NCBI GenBank assembly: GCA_910585825.1
Contig: CAJUEY010000004.1
Location: 55,314-119,313 of the forward strand
DNA length: 64,000 nt
DNA from: an uncultured Lachnospiraceae bacterium
GTDB taxonomy: Bacteria; Bacillota; Clostridia; Lachnospirales; Lachnospiraceae
Reading direction: 5' to 3'
Position 1 is the first letter of the stretch. The number at the start of each line of letters is the position of its first letter. Shown here piece after piece: positions 33,495-42,400 of this stretch. Made by a program: the position numbers and the translations under genes. The notes under the pieces were generated by a model. That model was not told the origin of the DNA. It saw nothing but the letters and a program-made list of their open reading frames with translations, and ran no database searches.

Positions 33495-34649
33495 ATGAAG
33501 ATGAAGAAAAAAGTATTATTTGTGACAACAATCAGCGGATTTTTGCCGCAGTTTGAAAAAAATGATGTTTTCATTTTACAGGAAATGGGATTTGAAATTC
33601 ACTATGCTTCCAATTTTAAAAATCCTGTTTACACATTTAATGAGAATAAACTAAGGGATCAGGGAATCCTGATGCACCATATAGACATTGCAAAAAATCC
33701 TTCTAAATTAATGGCAAATACACATACAATCAGACAACTGAAAACAATTATCGAAAGAAATCAAATAGATCTGGTTCATTGTCATAATCCGATGGGAGGG
33801 GTAACAGCGAGGATCGCTGCCGCCTGCAGCAATAAAAAGCCATATGTGATTTATACCGCACACGGCTTTCATTTTTATAAAGGAGCCTCTTTGATAAACT
33901 GGCTTTTATTTTACAGTGCGGAACGATTCTTAGCCCATTATACAGATCAGATTATTACCATAAATCAAGAAGATTATCTGCGGGCAGAGCGGTTTCATTT
34001 AAAAAAAGGCGGAAAGGTTCATCAAATCCACAGTGTAGGCGTGGACGACCGCCGTTTTGCACCGCATAGAGAAATTGCCGAAAAAAAGCGTGCAGAAATC
34101 GGCATACCTCAGTCTGCTTTTCATATTGTAACAGCGGCTGAGTTAAACAGAAATAAAAATCAGAAAATAATTATTGAGGCATTGGCAAAACTTTGCAATC
34201 AGAAGATACATTACAGTATCTGTGGAAGAGGGCCGAACGAAACGGCTTTGAAACAGCTGGTTTCGGAAAAACAGTTGAATTCCAATGTGCATTTTCTCGG
34301 TTATCGGGTCGATATGGAGGAAATACTTCAAACAGCCGATTGTTTTGCCTTTCCTTCCTATCGGGAGGGGTTGGGCGTTGCGGCAATTGAAGCGCTGCTC
34401 TGCGGCGTGCCTCTGATTGTATCGGACAATCGGGGAACAAGGGAATATGCAGTAGAGGGCTGCAACAGCATTCTGTGTAAGGCGGGGAAATCAGAGGATT
34501 TTGCCGTGGCGATAGATCGGCTGTATTCCTACAGAGAAGAACGATCTGAAATGGCAAAGAGCTGCCGTGCATCAGCAAAAAAATTTACGATTCAGGAAGT
34601 AGATCGGACGATGCGTCGGATCTATCAGGACGCAGCCGCAAACTTATGA
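33495..34649 (+). CDS. GT4-family glycosyltransferase (EpsD-like)
   Basis: Retaining GT-B glycosyltransferase of 384 residues, first gene of the surface-glycan cluster. N-terminal Rossmann domain MKMKKKVLFVTTISGFLPQF with HCHNPMGG and YTAHGFHFYKGA; C-terminal domain with VTAAELNRNKN, CGRGP, NVHFLGYRVDMEEIL and the donor-binding E-x7-E in SYREGLGVAAIEALLCGVP. Similar to EpsD/PglA-type enzymes. ATG 33495 or 33501; neither has a good ribosome site, and a strong hairpin lies just upstream, so initiation may be controlled. Confidence 0.88.
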   Translation: MKMKKKVLFVTTISGFLPQFEKNDVFILQEMGFEIHYASNFKNPVYTFNENKLRDQGILMHHIDIAKNPSKLMANTHTIRQLKTIIERNQIDLVHCHNPMGGVTARIAAACSNKKPYVIYTAHGFHFYKGASLINWLLFYSAERFLAHYTDQIITINQEDYLRAERFHLKKGGKVHQIHSVGVDDRRFAPHREIAEKKRAEIGIPQSAFHIVTAAELNRNKNQKIIIEALAKLCNQKIHYSICGRGPNETALKQLVSEKQLNSNVHFLGYRVDMEEILQTADCFAFPSYREGLGVAAIEALLCGVPLIVSDNRGTREYAVEGCNSILCKAGKSEDFAVAIDRLYSYREERSEMAKSCRASAKKFTIQEVDRTMRRIYQDAAANL

Positions 34650-34691
34650 CGATATAAAACATATCATTCTGGGATAAAGAGAGGTGTTCTG

Positions 34692-35636
34692 ATGCAGAAG
34701 CATACAGCAAAGCCTGCCATATCTGTAATTATGGGGGTTTACAATCAATGGAATGAAAAGATACTGCGTGAGGCGGTGGATTCCATTTTGAACCAGACAT
34801 TTACAGATTTTGAATTTATTATCTGGGATGACGGTTCCCATTCCAGTGTGGCAAAAACCATACAGTCGCTTTCTGTGCTGGATAAAAGAATTAAAATTGC
34901 CGGAAAAGATAAAAACTGTGGTCTGGCTTACAGCTTAAATGCCTGCATTGGCATGGCGCAGGGAAAGTATATTGCAAGGATGGATGCAGATGATATATCC
35001 CTTCCCAAAAGACTGGAAAAGCAGTATGAATTTCTGGAGTTCCACGAGGAATATGCATGGTGCGGTTGCAATACGAATCTGTTTGACAAAAACGGAGTCT
35101 GGGGCATTCGGAAAATGCCGCAAATACCGGTATTGAGCGATTATTTGAAGTTTTCTCCCTATGTACATCCGACGGTTATGTTTCGGGCGAAATTATTTGA
35201 TGCCAACGAAGGGTATCTGGAGTCTGAAGAGACGCTGCGGTGTGAAGATTATGAAATTTTTATGCGATTCCTGAATTGCGGACTTCAGGGATTTAACCTT
35301 CAGGAAACTTTATTTTGTTATCGGGAGGATAAAGAGTCCTACCAAAGAAGAAAATTCTGCTTTCGGGTAAATGAAGCAAAGCTCCGTTACCGGAATTTTC
35401 AGAAAATGAAGATTTTGTTCCCGCTTGGGTGGCTGTATGTACTTCGTCCCATTGTAGGAGGTATTCTGCCCTCAAAAATCATTGCATATCTGAAAAGAAA
35501 CGAGGGTATCCGGGTTAGAAGAGAGGAGAACAAAGGTGAGAGCCGGCTTCGACAACAGACAACAGAGGTATCTGCAGTACCGCAGCATACTCTTTCCGAT
35601 GCCGCCGCACAAAAGGGCTTTGCAGGAATGCCTTAA
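34692..35636 (+). CDS. GT2-family glycosyltransferase
   Basis: Inverting GT-A enzyme of 314 residues. Motifs: ISVIMGVYNQWNEKILREAV, SILNQTFTDFEFIIWDDGS, and the metal-binding MDADD in GKYIARMDADDISLP. C-terminal acceptor part with CEDYEIFMRFL. No transmembrane helix is obvious, so it probably acts at the inner membrane surface on a lipid-linked glycan. Its last 100 bp overlap the next gene's start; the end of the protein (about 30 residues) is low complexity. Confidence 0.88.
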   Translation: MQKHTAKPAISVIMGVYNQWNEKILREAVDSILNQTFTDFEFIIWDDGSHSSVAKTIQSLSVLDKRIKIAGKDKNCGLAYSLNACIGMAQGKYIARMDADDISLPKRLEKQYEFLEFHEEYAWCGCNTNLFDKNGVWGIRKMPQIPVLSDYLKFSPYVHPTVMFRAKLFDANEGYLESEETLRCEDYEIFMRFLNCGLQGFNLQETLFCYREDKESYQRRKFCFRVNEAKLRYRNFQKMKILFPLGWLYVLRPIVGGILPSKIIAYLKRNEGIRVRREENKGESRLRQQTTEVSAVPQHTLSDAAAQKGFAGMP

Positions 35637-36888
35637 AGACGGCGGGTTAAATACATATGATCAAATTTTTCTGCATGTATTTGCTCCTGCGGCAGTTGAG
35701 TTTATTATGTGGGTGTTGGATCAGGCAGTCAAAGACAAAAAGAAGCGATTGTATTTTTTGGCGAGAGACGGCTATCTGATGTATCATACGGCGCAGAAGC
35801 TTTCGGCTGAATATGGGTATGATTTGGATCTGCGTTACTTAAAGGTGTCCCGTTATTCCATGCGGATGCCGCAGTATGCGCAGATGGGCAGCGGCTGTAT
35901 CGATTTAATCTGTTCCGACGGGATAGATATTACGTTTGAAAAGATTATGAAACGAGCAGCGCTGACAGAAGAAGAAGCGTGTAAGATCGCAGAGCTTGCC
36001 GGATTTTCGGGAAAAGAGAAACAAATCTTAAGCAGCAGACAGATTGTGCAGTTAAAGAAAACCTTACAGAGGATTCCTCTTTTCTTTACATATGTTTTTT
36101 TACATTCCCGAAAATGTTATGAGACGGCCATCGGATATTTGAAACAGGAAGGGCTGATGGAAAGCGTTCCCTATGCGATTGTGGACAGCGGCTGGATCGG
36201 CACGCTTCAGCAAAGCATGGAACAGTTGGTAAAACGGCCGATAGACGGATATTATTTCGGTTTATATGAAATTCCCCGAAATGCGGACGAGCTACGTTAT
36301 AAGGCGTTTTATTTCATGCCAAAGACGAATATAAGGCGCAAGGTCTTTTTTTCCAACTGCCTGTTTGAGACAGTGTTTTCAGCGCCGGAGGGCATGACAG
36401 TGGGATATCGCTGCAGCAGGGATACACAGAATAAGCCCTGTTTTGAACCGATGGAAAGCAGGCCTTCAAATCCCAATGGCAGACGGATTTTGCGCAGCAG
36501 AAATCTGCTGATGAAATATGCAGCGTCCTATTTAAAAGAAAAACCTGTAGAGGCAGGACCGAAACTGGCAGAAAAACTCTGTGGGCTGCTTATGGGAGAG
36601 CCAAGCCTTTTTGAAGCCGGGGTTTTCGGTTCACAGCTTTTTTGTGATGATGTTCTGGAATTTCATATGCAGCCTGTTGCGGCAAAAATTACAGCCGAAG
36701 ATTTGAAACACTGGAAAATCGGCTGCAGATTGTTGATTAAGTCAGGTATTTGCAGCAGAGAGCTGAGAAAAAGCGCCTGGCCGGAAGCAAGCATTACTTT
36801 GTTGGGCAGATCCGTAAAAAAATATCTGCTGCAGGAGAGAATCTATAAATATCTCATATATTTCAGAAAGGCGTTTAAAGCAAGGTGA
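35536..36888 (+). CDS. Glycan-cluster protein with RDG...VDSGWIGT module (no HAD domain)
   Basis: Protein of 450 residues without a recognised enzyme domain. It carries the same module as the proteins at 39464-43600 and 43704-45719: LYFLARDGYLMYHTAQKL (about 68-85) and YAIVDSGWIGTLQQSMEQL (about 213-231), but lacks their N-terminal HAD phosphatase domain. GTG 35536 with GAGGAG upstream, overlapping the previous gene by 101 bp and the next by 4 bp. The module corresponds to the C-terminal part of COG5610-like proteins, by recollection. Function unknown, presumably sugar modification. Confidence 0.65.
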   Translation: MRAGFDNRQQRYLQYRSILFPMPPHKRALQECLKDGGLNTYDQIFLHVFAPAAVEFIMWVLDQAVKDKKKRLYFLARDGYLMYHTAQKLSAEYGYDLDLRYLKVSRYSMRMPQYAQMGSGCIDLICSDGIDITFEKIMKRAALTEEEACKIAELAGFSGKEKQILSSRQIVQLKKTLQRIPLFFTYVFLHSRKCYETAIGYLKQEGLMESVPYAIVDSGWIGTLQQSMEQLVKRPIDGYYFGLYEIPRNADELRYKAFYFMPKTNIRRKVFFSNCLFETVFSAPEGMTVGYRCSRDTQNKPCFEPMESRPSNPNGRRILRSRNLLMKYAASYLKEKPVEAGPKLAEKLCGLLMGEPSLFEAGVFGSQLFCDDVLEFHMQPVAAKITAEDLKHWKIGCRLLIKSGICSRELRKSAWPEASITLLGRSVKKYLLQERIYKYLIYFRKAFKAR

Positions 36889-37667
36889 AGGAAACAAGAA
36901 ATAAAACCAGCATAAAACAGTATGCATTTGTTGTCGGCGAGCTGACTTCCCGTGAATTGAAACGAAAGTATGCCAGAAGCTCCCTTGGAATACTCTGGAG
37001 TATTTTCAATCCTCTCTTATACATGGTGGTGATGACCATTGTATTTTCAGGTCTGTTTCAGTCTTCTATTGACAAATATCCTGTGTATATTCTGACTGCA
37101 TATATTATGTTTGATTTGTATACCAAGGCGAGTGAAGCATCCCTTACGGTTTTGGTAGATAATCGGGATTTGTTAATGAAAATAAAATATCCAAGACAGG
37201 TACTGATCTTATCCAGAGTATTTACTGCACTGGTTAATTTTGGTTATATGCTGATCCCGTATGTTCTGATGCTTTTTTTGTTTGGTATACAGATTCGTTG
37301 GACAGCTGTTTTTTTGCCTCTGGTTGTACTTTTCGAAATGCTGTTTTCGGTGGGGATTTCCTGTTTTCTTGCGGTGAAATATGTATTTTTCCGGGATACG
37401 AAATTTTTACACAAACAGTTTATTTATTTTTGGGTACATATGATAGCAATGTACTATCCGTTGGACCGAGTAAGCGGATATGTTAGAAAAATTGTGGAAA
37501 ATAATCCCTGGTATCTTTTTGTAAAAGCGGCAAGAGACTGCATCATGTACGGACAGATACCAAAGAAAGGAACGATGACGTCCATTGCCTGTTGGGGAAT
37601 AGGGGTTTTTCTGGTGGGGCAGCTGTACTTTGTACGAAAAGATAATGACGTCATGCAGAAGATATAA
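36885..37667 (+). CDS. ABC-2 type polysaccharide exporter permease 1
   Basis: Integral membrane protein of 260 residues, TagG/Wzm-like. Starts with an amphipathic region and the conserved ELTSRELKRKYARSSLGILW-SIFNP segment typical of ABC2 polysaccharide permeases, followed by six predicted membrane segments. GTG 36885 overlaps the previous stop (GTGA). Works with the second permease and the ATPase downstream to move a lipid-linked glycan across the membrane. Confidence 0.88.
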   Translation: MKETRNKTSIKQYAFVVGELTSRELKRKYARSSLGILWSIFNPLLYMVVMTIVFSGLFQSSIDKYPVYILTAYIMFDLYTKASEASLTVLVDNRDLLMKIKYPRQVLILSRVFTALVNFGYMLIPYVLMLFLFGIQIRWTAVFLPLVVLFEMLFSVGISCFLAVKYVFFRDTKFLHKQFIYFWVHMIAMYYPLDRVSGYVRKIVENNPWYLFVKAARDCIMYGQIPKKGTMTSIACWGIGVFLVGQLYFVRKDNDVMQKI

Positions 37668-37668
37668 T

Positions 37669-38427
37669 ATGCAGAACAGAGAATTTTTTGTATTAAGAGA
37701 ACTGACAAAAAGAGAAAAAAAGCATATGCGTTCCGAAACAAGGCTGGGACAGCTATGGGTGTTTGTAGATCCGCTGCTTCATATGGCAATTTTTTCTTTT
37801 CTGGCGGTAAACTGGTTTACCCATGAACTGGAAAATTTTCCGATGTTTGTATTATCCGGCTATTATATTTACTGTTTTTTTCGCCATGGAACAACAGATT
37901 CCATTACAGCGCTGGTATCCAACAAGAATTTTCTGATTCAGACCAGATGGAAGAAGAATATATTTGTAAAGCAAAGAGTATATTCTGCATTTCAGGACTT
38001 TATTTATTCCTGTGTGCCATATGTTGGATTTATGGTTTTGTTTCATATGAAACCGGGATGGAAATGTTTCTTTCTGATTCCTGATATGATGCTTATGATA
38101 CTGCTGGTTTATGGAATCGGAAAAATTTTGGCTGTTACGTACGTATTTTTTGCGGATATCCGATATTTTTATGAAAATTTTATGATATTGCTTTTATTTG
38201 CCTCCGGTGTTTTTTATCCTCCAGAGATTCTTCCAGATTCTGCAAAGTTTATTCTGGAATGGAATCCACTTTATTTGTGTATTGAGATTGCGAGGAACAG
38301 CGTAATGTATGATCAATATACCGAAATCTGGTCGTGGCTGAGACTTGGAGTGTGGGCTGCTGTTATGTATTTGGCCGGAAGCTATATTTTTAATAAAAAA
38401 GAAAATGCAGTCATGCAGAAATTATAA
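37669..38427 (+). CDS. ABC-2 type polysaccharide exporter permease 2
   Basis: Second permease, 252 residues, of the same family: LRELTKREKKHMRSETRLGQ then LWVFVDPLLHMAIFSFLAV, then further membrane helices and a C-terminal KENAVMQKL that resembles permease 1's KDNDVMQKI. The two are clearly different in sequence, so the exporter may be a heterodimer rather than the usual homodimer. ATG 37669 lies one base after the previous stop; the gene is almost certainly co-translated. Confidence 0.85.
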   Translation: MQNREFFVLRELTKREKKHMRSETRLGQLWVFVDPLLHMAIFSFLAVNWFTHELENFPMFVLSGYYIYCFFRHGTTDSITALVSNKNFLIQTRWKKNIFVKQRVYSAFQDFIYSCVPYVGFMVLFHMKPGWKCFFLIPDMMLMILLVYGIGKILAVTYVFFADIRYFYENFMILLLFASGVFYPPEILPDSAKFILEWNPLYLCIEIARNSVMYDQYTEIWSWLRLGVWAAVMYLAGSYIFNKKENAVMQKL

Positions 38428-38452
38428 AACAGAAAGCTCAGGAGAACTGGAA

Positions 38453-39436
38453 ATGAATACAGAAATTTTTTATCATCCATATGTGATTCTGGCGGCAGCT
38501 GCCATACTGCTGATCGTTGTTCTGGAAGGAATTATTTTAATCGTATGGAACAGTATCAAAAAACGTAAAAAGATGCGGCAGAAGAAAAGCCGTGCGGGTT
38601 CGGAAAAAGTTTCTAAGCTGCGAGAGCAGAGAAACAGAGAAATTGAGGAGATGCTCATGGAAGAGAAATGGGAGCATTCCGGTGAAAAGCCTGTTATCAG
38701 CGTTGAGGATGTTACCATGGAATTTCATTTGTCCTCAGCGAATACTTCCGGTCTGAAGGACTACCTGATCCAATTATTGAAACGGCAGATTACATACCGT
38801 AAGCTTTATGCATTGTATCACATCAAATTTCGTGTGTACAAAGGGGAAGTAGTCGGCATCATCGGAACAAACGGCTCCGGTAAGAGCACCCTTTTAAAAA
38901 TTATTTTCGGTTCACTGAAACCCACGAAAGGGCATGTGCAGGTAGACCGGAAAAAGATACAGCTTTTAACGCTTGGCGCCGGCTTTGACATGGAGCTTAC
39001 GGCAAGAGAGAATGTTTACCTGAATGGCTCTATTATCGGCTACAACCGGAAATTTTTGGACGAGCATTATAATGAAATTGTAGAGTTTGCAGAGTTGGAA
39101 GATTTTATGGAAGAGAAAGTAAAGAATTTTTCTTCCGGAATGGTCAGCCGTCTTGCATTTTCCATTGCCACTGCAGGGGATGCGGCGGAAATTTTAATTT
39201 TGGATGAAGTGTTAAGCGTCGGAGATGCTTTTTTCAGAGAAAAAAGTTTAAAAAGAATTCGGGAAATGATACATGGAGGAAGTACGGTGCTTATGGTAAG
39301 CCATTCCATGGGAACGATTATTGAGAATTGTTCCAAAGCAGTATGGATTGAAAAAGGGGAGCTTAGGATGTTTGGCGAGCCGAAAAAAGTATGTGCGGCA
39401 TATCAGAAAATGAATGAGACAGACAACGCTAAATAG
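38453..39436 (+). CDS. Polysaccharide ABC exporter ATPase with N-terminal membrane helix
   Basis: TagH/Wzt-like ATPase of 327 residues. Walker A GTNGSGKSTLL, a Q-loop-like LGAGFDMELTARENVYLNG, signature NFSSGMVSRLAFSIA, Walker B ILILDEVLSVGD and switch HSMG are all intact. Unusually, the first 85 residues hold a transmembrane helix (PYVILAAAAILLIVVLEG, about 8-32) and a highly basic coil (KKRKKMRQKKSRAGSEK). ATG 38453 follows CAGGAG. The anchor is not a feature of standard TagH/Wzt and may tether the ATPase near its permeases. Confidence 0.88.
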   Translation: MNTEIFYHPYVILAAAAILLIVVLEGIILIVWNSIKKRKKMRQKKSRAGSEKVSKLREQRNREIEEMLMEEKWEHSGEKPVISVEDVTMEFHLSSANTSGLKDYLIQLLKRQITYRKLYALYHIKFRVYKGEVVGIIGTNGSGKSTLLKIIFGSLKPTKGHVQVDRKKIQLLTLGAGFDMELTARENVYLNGSIIGYNRKFLDEHYNEIVEFAELEDFMEEKVKNFSSGMVSRLAFSIATAGDAAEILILDEVLSVGDAFFREKSLKRIREMIHGGSTVLMVSHSMGTIIENCSKAVWIEKGELRMFGEPKKVCAAYQKMNETDNAK

Positions 39437-39463
39437 AAGGGGAAATGGAAAGGTGTCGTTGTA

Positions 39464-42400
39464 ATGGGAAAATTCAAAGATAAAATGTATGATTCTCTCG
39501 TGAGAAAAAACGAGAATGTCAGATACGAATATGAGCGGTACGTCATGGAAAACCGAACGGAGCATTATGAAAACCGCAGAAAGCATTGGAAGATTCTTTT
39601 TCAGCTGAAATGGCATTACCAGATCAAAAAGAAAACAGATCCAATGCTTTATTGGGATACGGAAAATGCACAAAAGCGGGGGATGGCGAGAAGGAAAAGA
39701 CCGAAAGAAAAAATCTTATATTATGAAAATGACGAAGAAAGGCCGTCAGCGGAAGAATTTGTTGCAAAGCTGATGCCGTATGATGTGATTTCTTTTGATA
39801 TTTTTGATACGCTGCTATATCGAAATGTGGAGAAACCGGAGGATGTTTTTCATCTGATGTCAGCGGAAATGGGCATGAGCGATTTTTCTTATTTGAGGAA
39901 GCGGGCAGAAAGAACGGCAAGAGACAAAAAAGAGAAGGCATCATTTACAAGAGAGGTTGTTCTTTCGGAAATTTATGATGTGCTGTGGCAGGATTATCAT
40001 ATTGAGAAACGTTGGATGGATAGGGAAATTGAACTGGAGTTTACACTTATAGCTGCAAACCCCTATATGCATCAGGTGTATGAGATTTTATGTGTGCTTG
40101 CGGAAAAATTAAACAAAAAGCTGGTGTTTATGACAGATATGTACCTTCCACTGGAAGTGATTCGCCAGTTGATGGAAAAAAACGGATATCATACATATGA
40201 AGAGATCATACTTTCCAACGAATATGGACTCCGGAAAGGAGACGGTACGCTGCAGCAGATATTGTCAGAACATTATCCGGACAAAAAAATTGTACATGTC
40301 GGAGATAATCGTAAGGCGGATGTGGAAAAGACCATTGCAGCCGGTATAGATGCGGTGTATAATCCGGACAGTCATTTTGTTTTCCGGGAGCCTGAGCTTG
40401 AGAATATTGCCGGAAGTTTTTACCGTGCAGTCATACAGACGCAGATGAATAACGGATTGTGGGATAAGGATCTGTATTATTCCCATGGATATCGCGTGGG
40501 CGGTATTCTGGCAGCGGGATATTGTGAATTTATCAATCAGATTGTGGAAAAAAAAGGCATTGATCAAATTTTGTTCTGCTCCAGAGACTGTGACATTTTA
40601 TATAAGATTTATAACCGTTTTTATAAAAAAGCAGAGACGGCATATATTATGACTTCGCGTTTAGCGCTTTTTCAAATTACATCGGAGCACTATCTGTATG
40701 ATTTGGAGGGCCGGTATATCTTTCGATATTTGAAATTGTATAGAGACAGTAAGCCGCTGCAGACGATTTTGACGGAATGCGGTTATGGATATCTGGTTAA
40801 CGAACTGGAAAAATACAATCTTGACCGATACCAGTTTCCATGCGCAGTAGACGAAAAGCGTCTGCACAATTTTATATTCAGCAATTCCCGAAAGATTCAA
40901 AATCAGAATATAGAAAACAGAGAAGCGGCAAAGAAATATTTTTCAGAGGTGATCGGAGAAAACAAAAATATTCTGGTTGTGGATATTGGATGGGCTGGAA
41001 CCTCTATTACAGCACTGAAGTATTTTCTGGGTGAATATCTGCTGGAAAAAAGCTGCCGTGTGACGGGAGCGCTGATGTGTACGAATCGGAATGAGATTAC
41101 AAAAAACAGCATTCAGTTTTCAGAAATAGAGGCTTATATTAACACGCCTTATCAAAATATGGATCTCACAAGATATATTTTTCCCGGCCCGCCCAGAAGC
41201 CGTTCTGTTACACTTATGGATAAACTGCATATGCCTTTAGAATATCTGTTTACTTCAACGGAGCCGTCCCTGCTTTCTTATTGTTTTCATCCGGACGGTA
41301 CTGTTGGATTTGAATATTCGGATAAAGAAATCCCGAATCCGGAGCAGATTTTATCTATGCAGGCCGGAATGACGGATTTTGTGGAACAGTACGTTTCCCA
41401 TACAAAAGATTTCAGCGGATATTTTACGATACCGCCGTATACGGCATTTATGCCGCTGAAAGCTGCGATTGATCACGAACGATATTCATACGAGGTGTAT
41501 AAGGACTATTTATATGATGCAATGTCGCCGCCTTATAGTACCGATCCGCCGGTTTCTTTTTCAGAGCTTTTTCCTGCAGAATATAGAATTCCGGCACAGG
41601 CAGAAGAGGAGAAGAAGAAAGGAAGAAAACAGATTTTGTTTGTTTCTCCGGAAATGATCTATTCCGGCGCGCCTCGCAGCCTCCTGCGGATGTGCAGGTC
41701 GGCAGTCCGTCTTGGTTATGATGTTTTGGTCTGGAGCATGAAGAACGGACCGTTTATAGAAGAATTTCAAAAGAGCGGGATTTCGGTACAGATCGTTACA
41801 GAGGGGGAGGCGGTTTCGGATGTATGCCGTTCTATCATCGAAACCTGCGACATGGCGGTATGCAATACCATTATGACTTCATATTTTGCGGAAATCTGCT
41901 GTCAGTATATTCCCACTGTCTGGTATATCAGAGAAGCGACCAACATTCCGGATTTTATTGTAAATCAGCCAGAGCGGGAATATGTGTTAAAAAACAGCCT
42001 TGATATCTATTGTGTAAGTGAATATGCGAAAAAAGCTTTGGAACAGTTTACAGAAAATCCGGTGCATGTTGTACATAACTGCGTGGAGGATGAAACGAAT
42101 CTGGCGCAGCCGTATACTCCTGGAAGTGGTGATACCGTTAAATTTGTGCAGTTCGGAACAATGGAATACCGAAAGGGATATGATGTTTTGCTGAAAGCCT
42201 GGCAGAATATGCCGAAAACCTATAAAAAGAAAGCAGAGCTTTACTTTGCAGGAGGTTTTATCAACAGCGGAACGCCTTTCTGCTCTTATCTGTTTCGGCA
42301 GATGCAGAACGTAGAAAATGTACATTATCTTGGACTGATCAAAGGCGAAGAGAAAAAAATTCATACGCTGTCCGGAATGGATGTTGTTGTAGTGGCTTCC

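Noticed and set aside
33314..33556. 80-codon frame bridging the SPQTG gene and GT4 gene
   Set aside because: Out-of-frame shadow of both ends with no start signal; contains the hairpin.
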